The notes: generated by a model not told the origin, from the letters alone. Numbered from the stretch's first letter, positions 48,874 to 58,484 are shown. The stretch is DNA of 64,000 bases from Roseibaca sp. Y0-43 (GCF_020667835.1 NZ_JAFMPR010000002.1:310001-374000); one strand, 5' to 3'. Made by a program: numbers and translations.

Positions 48874-48967
48874 AGGCACCACCTTTGGCCCGTCAAAATT
48901 ATTCCGTCGCCTCTTGCCCTGCCCGCGCCCGCGCGCCATCCTTGGCGGGAACGCGAAAGGACGCCTC

Positions 48968-49582
48968 ATGCTCTCGACCCAATTCCTGCTGACCGCGCTG
49001 GTGGTCGTGCTCGCCCCCGGCACGGGCGTTGTCTACACGCTGGCCGTGGCCCTTGGCCAAGGCCGCCGCGCGGGGCTCTGGGCGGCCTTGGGCTGCACCT
49101 TCGGCATTCTGCCCGCGCTTTTGGCCGCCATGTTCGGGCTGGCCGCGCTGATGCACAGTTCCGCGCTGCTGTTCCAGATCGTGAAATTCGCGGGCGTGGG
49201 CTATCTGCTGTATCTTGCGTGGCAAATGCTGCGCGAGGGCGGCGCGCTGCGGGTGCAGGAAAACCCGGTGCCGATGTCCGGGCTGACCATCGCCAAGCGC
49301 GGGGCGTTGTTGAATATCCTGAACCCGAAACTGTCGATCTTCTTTGTTGCGCTTCTGCCGCCCTTCCTCAGCGGCAATCCCGCCACCGCCACGCAAGAAC
49401 TGGCCCTGATGGGCGGCGTGTTCATGGCGCTGACCCTTGCCGTTTTCGCGGTCTATGCCGTGGCGGCAGCACAAGCGCGCGACTGGCTCTTGGGCAGCGC
49501 GCGGGTCATGGCTTGGGTCAACCGCGCTTTCGCGACCGTCTTTGCCGCGCTCGCCGCGCGCCTTGCGATGGAGCGCGCATGA
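48968..49582 (+). CDS. LysE/RhtB-family amino-acid exporter
   Basis: 204 aa, five to six membrane segments. Family signature LAPGTGVVYTLAVALGQGRRAGLWAALGCTFGI near the start and KRGALLNILNPKLSIFFVALLPPFL near 115. Probably exports amino acids or homoserine-type compounds. AAGGA lies 8 nt upstream. ATGA overlap with the next gene. Confidence 0.88.
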   Translation: MLSTQFLLTALVVVLAPGTGVVYTLAVALGQGRRAGLWAALGCTFGILPALLAAMFGLAALMHSSALLFQIVKFAGVGYLLYLAWQMLREGGALRVQENPVPMSGLTIAKRGALLNILNPKLSIFFVALLPPFLSGNPATATQELALMGGVFMALTLAVFAVYAVAAAQARDWLLGSARVMAWVNRAFATVFAALAARLAMERA

Positions 49583-50025
49583 TCCCCCGCGCAGCCTTAG
49601 CGCTTGGTCTGGCTGGCCTTTTGCCGTTCTTCTACGGTCTGGCCACGATCCTGTCGCCCGCTTTGGCAGAGGCGACGATCCGCACCATCGGCCCGCGTTT
49701 TGCAGGGCAATACATGCTGATTGCCTATGGCACGGTCATCCTGTGCTTCATGTCGGGTGTGCTCTGGGGCTTTGCCGCCAAGGGCGCAGAGCGGTCATGG
49801 GTTGGCTACGCGCTATCGGTCGGCCCGGCACTTTGGGCGTTTTTCATGGTCGGCGGTGGCGCGCAGCAGGCGCTGGCGGCGCTGGTGACAGGTTTCATCG
49901 TGCTCTTGGTCATCGACCAGCAATTCAGCCTGTGGGGGCTGACCCCGCCTTGGTGGATGAAATTGCGGCTATTGCTGACCGCCGGTGTCGTGCTCTGCCT
50001 TGTCGCGGGCATCTGGCTGGGGTAG
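49579..50025 (+). CDS. DUF3429 family membrane protein
   Basis: 148 aa, five hydrophobic segments: LALGLAGLLPFFYGLATIL, AYGTVILCFMSGVLWGFA, LSVGPALWAFFMVGGG, VTGFIVLLVIDQQF and LLLTAGVVLCLVAGIWLG. GAVILSFLGGVHWG-type segment present as VILCFMSGVLWG. Function unknown. Translationally coupled to the LysE-like exporter. Confidence 0.83.
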   Translation: MIPRAALALGLAGLLPFFYGLATILSPALAEATIRTIGPRFAGQYMLIAYGTVILCFMSGVLWGFAAKGAERSWVGYALSVGPALWAFFMVGGGAQQALAALVTGFIVLLVIDQQFSLWGLTPPWWMKLRLLLTAGVVLCLVAGIWLG

Positions 50026-50059
50026 CCCTTGCGCGTATCCTTATTGAAAGGCGCGCGCC

Positions 50060-50665
50060 ATGATCCTTTACAACATGCCGTCCAGCGGCAACAGCTACAA
50101 GGTGCGGCTGCTGCTGGCGCTGACCGGCCAGAAGGCCGATCTTGTGGACGTGGAATATGGCGACCCGGCGCTGGAACAGGCGAAGGCCACGGGCGCGCTA
50201 CCCTTTGGCAAGGCCCCGGTTCTGGTGCTGGAAGATGGCACCCACCTGCCCGAATCGAACGCCATCCTGTGGCATCTGGCGCAGGGAACGGCGTTCATGC
50301 CGGACGCGCCGCTTGCCCAAGCCCAAGCCCTGTCGTGGATGTTCTGGGAGCAAAACCAGCACGAGGGCGTCATCGCCGTGCGCGCGGCCTTGCGGACCTA
50401 CCCCCACCGCGCGGCGCAGGCCACGCCCGAGCGGCTGGCGCAACTGCTAGAGCAGGGCAATGCGCTGTTGCACATCATGGAAGACCATCTGGCAACGCGC
50501 AACTGGCTGGTGGGCGATGCGCCGAGCGTTGCGGATATATGCCTCTATGCCTACACTCATACCGCCGATACACGCGGCGGCTATGACCTGGCACCCTACC
50601 CCGCCTTACGCGCATGGCTGGACCGCGTGGCCGCCCTGCCCGGCTACGCCCCCTTGGGCGCATGA
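50060..50665 (+). CDS. Glutathione S-transferase family protein
   Basis: 201 aa. Thioredoxin-like N-terminal domain [21 protein letters not shown] with the conserved [12 protein letters not shown] glutathione-contact motif; helical C-terminal domain [20 protein letters not shown]. Probably a detoxification or thiol-related enzyme. ATGA overlap with rnhA. Confidence 0.88.
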   Translation: MILYNMPSSGNSYKVRLLLALTGQKADLVDVEYGDPALEQAKATGALPFGKAPVLVLEDGTHLPESNAILWHLAQGTAFMPDAPLAQAQALSWMFWEQNQHEGVIAVRAALRTYPHRAAQATPERLAQLLEQGNALLHIMEDHLATRNWLVGDAPSVADICLYAYTHTADTRGGYDLAPYPALRAWLDRVAALPGYAPLGA

Positions 50666-51123
50666 CCCGGCTGGTCGCCTATACCGACGGCGCGTGCAGC
50701 GGCAATCCAGGCCCCGGCGGCTGGGGCGTGCTGATGCGCGCAGAGCGTGATGGCACGATCCTGAAGGAACGCGAATTGCAGGGCGGAGAGGCGCAGACCA
50801 CCAATAACCGGATGGAGCTGATGGCCGCGATCACCGCATTGGAGACGCTGGAGCGCCCCTCCGCGATTACCATCGTGACCGACAGCGCCTATGTGAAAAA
50901 CGGCATTAGCCAATGGATGCACGGCTGGAAGCGCAATGGCTGGCGCACCGCCGACAAGAAGCCTGTCAAGAACGTGGAACTGTGGCAGCGGCTGGACGCA
51001 GCGCAGGCGCGCCATGACGTGACATGGGAATGGGTCAAGGGCCATGCCGGCCACCCGGAAAACGAACGCGCCGATGAACTCGCGCGCGCAGGGATGGCCC
51101 CGTTCAAACCGGGCAAGCCATGA
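50662..51123 (+). CDS. rnhA: Ribonuclease HI
   Basis: Removes RNA from RNA-DNA hybrids. 153 aa. Catalytic residues in [16 protein letters not shown] (Asp), [10 protein letters not shown] (Glu), [11 protein letters not shown] (Asp) and [15 protein letters not shown] (Asp), with the basic handle [16 protein letters not shown]. The start overlaps the GST stop. Confidence 0.96.
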   Translation: MTRLVAYTDGACSGNPGPGGWGVLMRAERDGTILKERELQGGEAQTTNNRMELMAAITALETLERPSAITIVTDSAYVKNGISQWMHGWKRNGWRTADKKPVKNVELWQRLDAAQARHDVTWEWVKGHAGHPENERADELARAGMAPFKPGKP

Positions 51124-51743
51124 GCTTTCTGCAAGCGCTCGACCTGGCGGCGGTGTTCGTCTTTGGGCTGACCGGGGCATTGGCGGCCAGCCGCGCACAA
51201 TTGGACATCGTGGGTTTCATCTTTCTGGCCTGCCTGACAGCGGTCGGTGGCGGCACGGTCCGCGACGTGGTCATGGGGCGCGAGACGGTGTTCTGGGTGG
51301 CCGAACCCTTGATGATCGTGTCGGCCACTTTGGCCGCCTTTCTGGTGTTTTTCACGGCACACCTGCTCGAATCGCGGCTGCGCGCGCTGGAATGGTTGGA
51401 TGCCGTGGCGCTAGGGGTGGCCGTGCCCGCGGGCGTGGGCCTCGCGCTGAGCATGGGCGCGCCATGGATCGTGGTCGCGATCATGGGGGTCGCGACCGGC
51501 ACCTTTGGCGGGCTGATGCGGGACGTGGTCTGCAACGAGGTGCCGCTGATCCTGAAGAAGGGCGAGCTTTACGCCACGGCGGCGCTGGCGGGCGCGCTGG
51601 TGGCCTTGGGAGCGGTGGCCTTGGGGCTTCCGAATGGCGCGGCGCTTGTCGCCTGCGGCGCGGCCACCTTCTGCCTGCGCGCGGGGTCGATGCTGTTCGG
51701 CTGGAACCTGCCCGTCTACAGAAGCCGCCCCCCGCGCAGTTAG
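51120..51743 (+). CDS. Trimeric intracellular cation channel family protein (UPF0126/YadS)
   Basis: 207 aa, two repeats of three membrane segments. The twin motifs [13 protein letters not shown] and [16 protein letters not shown] mark the family. Bacterial TRIC homologues conduct cations. ATGA overlap with rnhA; stop overlaps that of the convergent Mth938-domain gene. Confidence 0.88.
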   Translation: MSFLQALDLAAVFVFGLTGALAASRAQLDIVGFIFLACLTAVGGGTVRDVVMGRETVFWVAEPLMIVSATLAAFLVFFTAHLLESRLRALEWLDAVALGVAVPAGVGLALSMGAPWIVVAIMGVATGTFGGLMRDVVCNEVPLILKKGELYATAALAGALVALGAVALGLPNGAALVACGAATFCLRAGSMLFGWNLPVYRSRPPRS

Positions 51744-52096
51744 ACCGCAGGCAGCAAGGCTACCGCGACGCGGCGTTGTTCCGACAGCAACACGTTATAG
51801 GTGCGGCAGGCGGCGGGGCTGTCCATGATCTCTGCCCCGATGCCCGCATCCTCCAGCGCCATGCGCAAGTCCTTGGGCAAATGCGCGATCTGCGGGCCCG
51901 TTCCCACCAGCAGCACATCCACCCGGCCGGCCAGCGCCAGAAGCGTGTCGGCATCGCCCAGCCCGCCCCATGACAGCGCTTGGCCTGCCATGATTAGCAC
52001 CGGCGCCGGGTGCGCTTGGCCGTCCAGCCGGTAGAAATCGGGGCCATACCCCTCGATCGGTTTCGCATTGCCGAACTCGATCTCGGATAGTTGCAT
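51740..52096 (-). CDS. Mth938-like domain protein (DUF498)
   Basis: 118 aa. IEGYGPDFYRLDGQAHPAPVLIMAG, VDVLLVGTGPQIAHLPKDLRMALEDAGIG and MDSPAACRTYNVLLSEQRRVAVALLP are the Mth938 fold, related to mitochondrial NDUFAF3, a complex I assembly factor. It starts 3 nt after secF and is probably in the sec operon. Confidence 0.87.
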   Translation of the reverse strand: MQLSEIEFGNAKPIEGYGPDFYRLDGQAHPAPVLIMAGQALSWGGLGDADTLLALAGRVDVLLVGTGPQIAHLPKDLRMALEDAGIGAEIMDSPAACRTYNVLLSEQRRVAVALLPAV

Positions 52097-52099
52097 GGC

Positions 52100-53071
52100 C
52101 TAGCCCTCTTTCACCCCGAATTGCGTGCCTGCCGTGTCGCCCGACACTTTCGACCAGTCACGTTTCACGCCAAAGCGATACAGCACCACCGACGCCACGA
52201 AGACCGACGAGTAGGTGCCAACGATCACGCCCCAGATCATCGCAAAGACGAAGCCCCGGATCACGTCGCCCCCCAGCACGAAGAGCGCGATCAACGCGAT
52301 CAGCGTGGTGACAGAGGTCATCATCGTGCGCGACAGCGTGTCGTTGATGGACATGTTCAGCACTTCGCGCAGCGGGCGCTTCTTGAACTTGATGAGGTTC
52401 TCGCGCACGCGGTCGAACACGACCACGGTGTCGTTCAGCGAATAGCCCACGATGGTCAGAAGGGCCGCGATAATGGCCAGGTCGAAGCGGATTTGCAGCG
52501 CCGCGAACAGCCCGATCGTCAGCACCACGTCATGCACAAGGGCGGCCACCGCGCCCACGGAAAACTGCCATTCGAACCGCAGCCAGACATAGAACAGCAC
52601 CGCACCAAGCGCCAACAGAACAGAGATGACCGCCGATTGCACCAATTCGCCCGACACTTTCGGCCCGACGGAATCGACCGAGGCAAAGGTCAGCGACGGG
52701 TCAACTTCTTGCAGGGCCGCGCGGATCGCGGCGAGTTGCTCAGGTGTCTTGGCTTCCTGGCCCTCCTGCGCCTCGATCCGGATCATGGCGACATTCTGCT
52801 CTGGCCCGAAGGTCGGGTCGAACACTTCGGTAATCGCGACATCGCCGAAGCCCAAGGGTTCGACCGCGCCGCGATAGGCGCCGATGTCCACGGGCTGCAC
52901 GGCCTCGGTCCGGATGGTTGTGCCACCCTTGAAGTCGATCCCGAAATTCAGGCCCATAGCAAAGAAGGCAACGATGGACAGCACCATCGCCAGCACCGAC
53001 GCGCCGAAGGTGTAGCGCCAGAAGCGGAAAAAATCGAGATTGGTCTCTTGCGGGACAAGTTTCAGGCGCAT
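52100..53071 (-). CDS. secF: Protein translocase subunit SecF
   Basis: 323 aa, six membrane segments, large periplasmic loop after TM1. GLNFGIDFKGGTTIRTEA, YSLNDTVVVFDRVREN and SINDTLSRTMMTSVTTLIAL are SecF signatures. Works with SecD and YajC on the SecYEG translocon. 9 nt after secD. Confidence 0.96.
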   Translation of the reverse strand: MRLKLVPQETNLDFFRFWRYTFGASVLAMVLSIVAFFAMGLNFGIDFKGGTTIRTEAVQPVDIGAYRGAVEPLGFGDVAITEVFDPTFGPEQNVAMIRIEAQEGQEAKTPEQLAAIRAALQEVDPSLTFASVDSVGPKVSGELVQSAVISVLLALGAVLFYVWLRFEWQFSVGAVAALVHDVVLTIGLFAALQIRFDLAIIAALLTIVGYSLNDTVVVFDRVRENLIKFKKRPLREVLNMSINDTLSRTMMTSVTTLIALIALFVLGGDVIRGFVFAMIWGVIVGTYSSVFVASVVLYRFGVKRDWSKVSGDTAGTQFGVKEG

Positions 53072-53080
53072 GGGCTTTCC

Positions 53081-54742
53081 TTATATCGCAAGGGTTTTGG
53101 GGCGGCGGCGCTCGTAATACATCACCATCATCACGCGCGTGACCAGAAGGGCCGTGAAGACCGAGGTGATGATCCCCAGCCCCAGCGTGACGGCAAAGCC
53201 GCGCACCGGGCCAGAGCCCATGGCAAACAGGATCAGCGCGGTCAGGAAGGTGGTGATATTCGCGTCCAGAATGGCCGAAAGCGCCTTTTCATAGCCCAGC
53301 TCTATGGCGCGGGCCGGACCTTTGGCGGTTTTCAACTCTTCGCGGATACGCTCGAAAATCAGGACGGTCGCATCCACCGCCATCCCGATAGTCAGCACGA
53401 TCCCCGCGATGCCCGGCAGTGTCAGCGTGGCCCCGATAAGCGACAGCAGCGCGAAGATCATCGCCACGTTCAGCAACAGCGCGATATTGGCGATCACGCC
53501 GAAAATGCCGTAACTCGCGACCATGAAGATCAGCACGGCGGCCATTGCGACGATGGCGGCAATCTTGCCCGCGTCGATACTGTCTTGGCCCAGTTCCGGG
53601 CCGACGGTGCGTTCTTCGAGGAATTCCATCTCGGCAGGCAGCGCGCCAGAGCGCAACAACACGGCAAGCTGGGTCGATTCCTCGACCGTGAAGCGCCCGG
53701 TGATGATGCCTGAGCCGCCCGGAATATGGCTTTGGATGGTGGGGGCCGAGACGACCTCGCCATCCAGAACGATCGCGAAGGGGCTGCCGATATTTTCCGC
53801 CGTATACAGCCCGAACGCCCGCCCGCCCTGCGCGTTGAAGCGGAAATTCACGGCGGGGCGGTTGTTCTGGTCCATGCCGGGGCTGGCATCGACCAGCTGG
53901 TCGCCGGTCACAACCGGGGTCTGTTCGACCTCGTAGAAGGTGCCCGGCTGGTCAAGCGAAGGGTAGATCGCGTTGCGCGGCGCGGGCACTTGGTCGGGGT
54001 CGGATGTAATGCCCACGACGGGGTGAAAGGTCAGCCGCGCGGTGGTCCCGATCAGCGCTTTCAGTTCCTCGGCAGAGCCGATGCCGGGCACCTGGATCAG
54101 GATGCGGTCCTCGCCCTGGCGCTGGATCGTCGGCTCGCGCGTGCCCGCCTCGTCCACGCGGCGGCGGATGATTTCCAGCGAGGTGCGCATGGTGCGCTCA
54201 TCGGTCGCCAAACGTTCGGCTTCGGACAGGGTGACGACGATTTCCTCGCCCTCGACCCGCACGTCCAGATCATTGGCCGCACCAAAGCCGGTCAGGCTTT
54301 GCGTAGGCTGCGCCAGTTCGCGCACGAAGCCCGCCGCCGTGTTCACGGCTTCGGGCGTGCCGATGCGCACGCGCAATTCGCCCGCATCCTCGGACGGCAT
54401 CCGCCGCACCGCGCCCACCGTGTCACGCTCTTCGCGCAAACGGTCGCGCACGGCGGGCCACAGCCCGTCGATGCGGTCGGCATAGACATCGGAGACCTGC
54501 ACCTCTGCCAGCAGATGCGCGCCGCCGCGCAGGTCCAGACCCAGATTGACCAAGAAAGACGGCAGGAACGAAGGCCAAGCCGCCATATCCTCTTCCGAGA
54601 AGCTGTCGCCGCGTTCTTGCGCGGTCACGGCATCGTTATGCCGTTCCACCTGCGCATAGAACAGGTTCGGCACCGCGATCAGAAGCGCCAGCGCACAGGT
54701 GCCCCAGATGAGGATGCGTTTCCACATCGGAATATGCAGCAT
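53081..54742 (-). CDS. secD: Protein translocase subunit SecD
   Basis: 553 aa, six membrane segments with a P1 periplasmic domain. NLGLDLRGGAHLLAEV, EIIRRRVDEAGTREPTIQRQGEDRILIQVPG, GMAVDATVLIFERIREEL and ANITTFLTALILFAMGSGPVRGFAVTLGLG. Second gene of yajC-secD-secF. Confidence 0.96.
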   Translation of the reverse strand: MLHIPMWKRILIWGTCALALLIAVPNLFYAQVERHNDAVTAQERGDSFSEEDMAAWPSFLPSFLVNLGLDLRGGAHLLAEVQVSDVYADRIDGLWPAVRDRLREERDTVGAVRRMPSEDAGELRVRIGTPEAVNTAAGFVRELAQPTQSLTGFGAANDLDVRVEGEEIVVTLSEAERLATDERTMRTSLEIIRRRVDEAGTREPTIQRQGEDRILIQVPGIGSAEELKALIGTTARLTFHPVVGITSDPDQVPAPRNAIYPSLDQPGTFYEVEQTPVVTGDQLVDASPGMDQNNRPAVNFRFNAQGGRAFGLYTAENIGSPFAIVLDGEVVSAPTIQSHIPGGSGIITGRFTVEESTQLAVLLRSGALPAEMEFLEERTVGPELGQDSIDAGKIAAIVAMAAVLIFMVASYGIFGVIANIALLLNVAMIFALLSLIGATLTLPGIAGIVLTIGMAVDATVLIFERIREELKTAKGPARAIELGYEKALSAILDANITTFLTALILFAMGSGPVRGFAVTLGLGIITSVFTALLVTRVMMVMYYERRRPKTLAI

Positions 54743-54809
54743 GTGTCAGGCTCCGTCTCGGTTCATGCGTATCAAATGGCTGTGGCCAGCGGGCGCAAGG
54801 GGGCCAAGC

Positions 54810-55133
54810 TTATTCCTTGGCCGCAGGTTCGGTTTTCGAGATCACACTTGCGATAGTTTGCTTGATGACGCGCACGCGCACGCCTTCGGCAATCTCGACC
54901 TCGATCTCGCCATCTTCCTTGACCTTGGAAATCTTGCCGACGACCCCGCCCTGGGTGACGACCTGATCGCCCCGGCGCAGGTTGGCGACCATGTTCTGAT
55001 GTTCTTTCAGCTTCTTCTGCTGCGGACGGATCAGCAGGAAATACATGATGACGAAGATCAGAACGAAGGGGATGATCGAGATCAGACCACCGGCGGCACC
55101 GGCATCTTGCGCATAAGCGGGGGTGACGAACAT
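54810..55133 (-). CDS. yajC: Preprotein translocase subunit YajC
   Basis: 107 aa. One membrane segment (LISIIPFVLIFVIMYFLLIRPQQKK) and a basic cytosolic region with LRRGDQVVTQGGVVGKISKVKEDGEIEVEI. First gene of the sec operon, 67 nt before secD. Confidence 0.95.
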   Translation of the reverse strand: MFVTPAYAQDAGAAGGLISIIPFVLIFVIMYFLLIRPQQKKLKEHQNMVANLRRGDQVVTQGGVVGKISKVKEDGEIEVEIAEGVRVRVIKQTIASVISKTEPAAKE

Positions 55134-55178
55134 GAAAGCTCCTGTTGGTTTTGGCCCGGATGGGCAGGCATGAAGAAC

Positions 55179-55197
55179 CGGCCCCTTGGCGGGGCCG
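55179..55197 (-). terminator. Probable terminator of the cimA-methyltransferase-NDUFAF6-like operon
   Basis: 7-bp stem CGGCCCC / GGGGCCG with loop GCCAA on the minus strand, followed by GTTCTTC, 57 nt after the operon's last stop and before yajC. Confidence 0.5.
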
Positions 55198-55253
55198 AAT
55201 TTGCGCGCACCCTAATATCCGCCGCACCCCTTGGCAAGGCGAACCGGGCGCGT

Positions 55254-56021
55254 CTACCAGCGCCCGGATAGCGCACCCACAAGCAAAGTGCCGCGCCTGC
55301 GAAATTCGGACGGGGCCAGCGCGCCCGCGTCGATGCGGGCGGGATCTTGGGCCGCGCGGGTCAGGACGGCGGCGGCCTGAAACCCGGCCAGAAGCGCGGG
55401 GGCGCAGGCTTTGGGAACCGTGCCGCGCGCGGCCCGCGCGTCTGCCAGCGCTTGAAGCCCCGCCTGCGCCATTTCGGCCCCGCTTGTGCCCTGCGGATAG
55501 GGCGCGCGGCCCGTCGCAGCAAGTGCGGGCACCGCTTGCAGCCATTGCGCGACCCCCATCGCGCGGCCCATGGCGCGGCAGGCGGCCTTGGCCCCGTCGG
55601 GCGCGCCCAGCACACGCGCGGCCAGCCACATCAGGTTGCCCGCGCTGTGGTCGATATGGTCAAGCCACGCCTGCGCGCTCGCAAAGGGCGCGCGGTCTAT
55701 ATGCCAATGGCGCGCGGCGATCATCTGCTGGCCAAGCTCCACGGGCAGCGCGTGTTCGGCCCAGAGGGCAGCCAAGGGTTCGGCCACCTCGTGCGCGCGC
55801 GGGGGCTTGGCCGCGGCGACATCGTCCAGAACATCGGTCCAGAATTGCAACCGCATCTGCGCGATCAGGGGTTCCTGCGTCAGGTAAGGCGCGCGGGCGA
55901 TTTCAAGGTTGAACGCGTAAAGCACCCAAAGCTTCGACCGCGCATCGGGCGGCGCAAGCAGGCCTGCCGCATGGCGGTCTGGGTCGGACGCCGCAACCTT
56001 GTCTTCAAGCGTTTCGCTCAT
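55254..56021 (-). CDS. Squalene/phytoene-synthase-fold protein, NDUFAF6-like
   Basis: 255 aa. SKLWVLYAFNLEIARAPYLTQEPLIAQMRLQFWTDVLDD and HSAGNLMWLAARVLGA place it in the trans-isoprenyl synthase fold. The Asp-rich DxxxD substrate motifs of true squalene and phytoene synthases are not evident, and the sequence looks closer to the complex I assembly factor NDUFAF6 group. The start overlaps the methyltransferase stop by 4 nt. Confidence 0.78.
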   Translation of the reverse strand: MSETLEDKVAASDPDRHAAGLLAPPDARSKLWVLYAFNLEIARAPYLTQEPLIAQMRLQFWTDVLDDVAAAKPPRAHEVAEPLAALWAEHALPVELGQQMIAARHWHIDRAPFASAQAWLDHIDHSAGNLMWLAARVLGAPDGAKAACRAMGRAMGVAQWLQAVPALAATGRAPYPQGTSGAEMAQAGLQALADARAARGTVPKACAPALLAGFQAAAVLTRAAQDPARIDAGALAPSEFRRRGTLLVGALSGRW

Positions 56022-56743
56022 TCCGGCGCGACGACGATCAGCGCATAGGCGATTTCCGACGGTGCCGCGCGCCAGCGGGCGATTTCGGCCTCTGCCGCGT
56101 CCAGCGCATCGGCCAAGGGGCCGGTGGCACCCGGCCGCAGGCTGGCGATGCGGCGTTCCATCGGCAGGTAATAATTTTCCCATGCCGCGCCGATTTGCAG
56201 GTTTTCACCCAGCACGCGGTAGCCTGCATCCGCGATCCGCGCGCGAATGCCCGCCATATCGGTGATTTGCGGATATTCCGCCCAGAAGGCACGCGCCGCG
56301 TCTGACGGGCGCGCCAAGAGGCAGGGTTCGGAAAAGGCCACGCGCCCGCCCTCTGCCAGCGCCCCACGCCATGCACGCAAGCCTTCGGTCACGCCCAGAA
56401 AATACAGCGCGCCCGCGCACCAGATCAGGTCATAGGGGCCATCCAGCCTGGCCATATCGCCTTGCCGGATCTGCACACGCTCGCCAAAAGGGGCCACACG
56501 CTTTTGTGCGGCAGCCACGAATTGCGCGATCTTGTCCACGCCCGTGATCTGCGCTTGCGGGCGCTCTTTGGCCAATGTCAGCGTATCGGCCCCCGACCCA
56601 CAGCCCGCATCGCAGATGCGCGCCTGCGCGGGCGTGCCCGCCACCGACAGCGCCCAGCCCAGATCGGCCGCAGCCCCCGGCCCTTCGCGGGCAAGGTCGC
56701 TGTAAAGCGTGAGGAAGGCTTCGTCTTGGGTCAGTTCGGACAT
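56018..56743 (-). CDS. SAM-dependent class I methyltransferase
   Basis: 241 aa or less. Motif I ICDAGCGSGADTLTLAKE, post-I ITGVDKIAQFV, then QIRQGDMARLDGPYDLIWCAGALYFLG and EGGRVAFSEPCLLA. Substrate unknown. The ATG after GGGGTG is used; it lies inside the last 13 nt of cimA, so the genes overlap. Confidence 0.85.
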   Translation of the reverse strand: MSELTQDEAFLTLYSDLAREGPGAAADLGWALSVAGTPAQARICDAGCGSGADTLTLAKERPQAQITGVDKIAQFVAAAQKRVAPFGERVQIRQGDMARLDGPYDLIWCAGALYFLGVTEGLRAWRGALAEGGRVAFSEPCLLARPSDAARAFWAEYPQITDMAGIRARIADAGYRVLGENLQIGAAWENYYLPMERRIASLRPGATGPLADALDAAEAEIARWRAAPSEIAYALIVVAPE

Positions 56744-58359
56744 TGTTGCACCCCATCGCGCAAGAGTTTCCATGTGACGGCGTCCAGAAGCGCCTCGAAG
56801 CTGGCATCGACGATATTGGGCGACACGCCCACGGTCGACCAGCGCCGCCCTTGCCCGTCCTCTGAATCGATGATGACGCGGGTCACGGCCTCTGTGCCGC
56901 CTTGGGTGATGCGGACCTTGAAATCCACCAGCTTCATGTCGTCGATCGCGCCCTGATAGGGGCCGAGATCCTTAGCTAGCGCCTTGGCAAGCGCGTTGAC
57001 CGGGCCGCGATCATGGCCCTCGGCATCCATCGACTCGGACACGGACAGTTTCTTTTCATCCCCGATCTTCAGCACCACCACCGCTTCGGACAAGGACACC
57101 ATCTGGTCATACTTGTTCTTGCGCCGCTCGACCGTCACGCGGTAGCGCTTGACCTCGAAAAACTGCGGCACCTGCCCCAAGGCGCGCCGCGCGAGCAGCT
57201 CGAAACTGGCCTGTGCGCTGTCATAAGCATAGCCTGCATCCTCGCGCGCCTTGATGTCTTCCAGAATGGCCGGCAAACGCGGATCGTCGCGCGCGACGCT
57301 CACGCCCATATCGGCAAGCACCATGCGCAGGTTCGACTGCCCCGCCTGGTTCGACATGGGAACGATACGGGCATTGCCGACCTGCGCGGGGTCGATATGT
57401 TCATAGGTGGCCGGGTCTTTGGCGATGGCGCTGGCGTGCAGCCCCGCCTTGTGGGCAAAGGCCGAGGCGCCGACATAGGGCAGGCTGCGCAGCGGCACGC
57501 GGTTCAGGATGTCGTCAAGCTTGCGCGAGATGCGGAGCAGACCGCGCACCGCGTCCGGGCTGACGCCCGTGTCGAAGCGCTCCGCATAGGCGGGCTTCAA
57601 CACCAGCGTGGGGATCAGCGTGGTCAGCGAGGCGTTGCCGCACCGCTCGCCCAAGCCGTTCAACGTGCCTTGTATCTGGCGCGCGCCGGCCTCTACCGCC
57701 GCGAGCGAGCAAGCGACGGCTTGGCCAGTGTCGTCATGGCAATGAATGCCCAGACGGTCGCCGGGGATGCCGCTGGCGATGACGGCTTGCGTGATGGTGT
57801 GGATTTCAGAGGGCAGCGTCCCGCCATTCGTGTCGCACAGCACGATCCAGCGCGCGCCCGCGTCATGGGCGGCGTGGAGGGATTCCAGCGCGTAGTCAGG
57901 GTTCGCCTTGTAGCCGTCGAAGAAATGTTCGGCGTCGAAATGCGCCTCGCGGCCAAGGGCCACGCAATGGGTGATCGATGCGCGGATATTGTCAAGGTTT
58001 TCGTCCAGCGTGATGCCAAGCGCATGGGTGACATGGTAGTCATGCGTCTTGCCGACAAGGCAGACAGAAGGCGTGTCCGCGTTCAGGACGGCGGCCAGCA
58101 CATCGTCATTTTCCGCCGAGCGGCCTGCGCGCTTGGTCATGCCGAAGGCGGTGAGCGTGGCTTTGGTCTGCGGTGGGCTTGCGAAGAACTCGCTGTCGGT
58201 GGGGTTCGCCCCCGGCCAGCCGCCTTCGATATAATCGACCCCAAGGTGGTCGAGCATGGCGGCGATCTGGTGCTTCTCGGCGGTCGAGAATTGCACGCCC
58301 TGCGTTTGCTGCCCGTCGCGCAAGGTGGTGTCGTAGAGGTAGAGGCGCTCGCGGGTCAT
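56731..58359 (-). CDS. cimA: Citramalate synthase
   Basis: Condenses acetyl-CoA and pyruvate to (R)-citramalate, an isoleucine route bypassing threonine. 542 aa. DTTLRDGQQTQGVQFS, EGGWPGANPTDSEFF, CDTNGGTLPSEI, GIHCHDDTGQAVACSLAAVEAG, and QGTLNGLGERCGNASLTTLIP, then the C-terminal LeuA-type regulatory domain (DFKVRITQGGTEAVTRVIIDSED). The ATG is used; an upstream in-frame GTG is two codons away. Confidence 0.92.
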   Translation of the reverse strand: MTRERLYLYDTTLRDGQQTQGVQFSTAEKHQIAAMLDHLGVDYIEGGWPGANPTDSEFFASPPQTKATLTAFGMTKRAGRSAENDDVLAAVLNADTPSVCLVGKTHDYHVTHALGITLDENLDNIRASITHCVALGREAHFDAEHFFDGYKANPDYALESLHAAHDAGARWIVLCDTNGGTLPSEIHTITQAVIASGIPGDRLGIHCHDDTGQAVACSLAAVEAGARQIQGTLNGLGERCGNASLTTLIPTLVLKPAYAERFDTGVSPDAVRGLLRISRKLDDILNRVPLRSLPYVGASAFAHKAGLHASAIAKDPATYEHIDPAQVGNARIVPMSNQAGQSNLRMVLADMGVSVARDDPRLPAILEDIKAREDAGYAYDSAQASFELLARRALGQVPQFFEVKRYRVTVERRKNKYDQMVSLSEAVVVLKIGDEKKLSVSESMDAEGHDRGPVNALAKALAKDLGPYQGAIDDMKLVDFKVRITQGGTEAVTRVIIDSEDGQGRRWSTVGVSPNIVDASFEALLDAVTWKLLRDGVQQCPN

Positions 58360-58370
58360 GCGCACCCCGC

Positions 58371-58442
58371 GCCCCGGGCCTGACCCGGGGCCTCTGGGGT
58401 GGTGTCCCGATCAGCCGCGAGGCCCCGGGTCAAGCCCGGGGC
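58371..58442. repeat. REP-like palindromic repeat, copy 3
   Basis: GCCCCGGGCCTGACCCGGGG and CCCCGGGTCAAGCCCGGGGC as inverted arms around about 32 bp, 11 nt upstream of the cimA ATG on the cysS side. The cimA leader would carry it. Confidence 0.8.
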
Positions 58443-58484
58443 GGGTATAGCGTTATTGTCGAACGGTGAACGGTTGACCCCAAA

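Noticed and set aside
48763-50025. 420-aa open frame spanning the LysE and DUF3429 genes
   Set aside because: Its first part reads the REP-like repeat and the wrong frame of the exporter; only the last 148 residues are a real protein.
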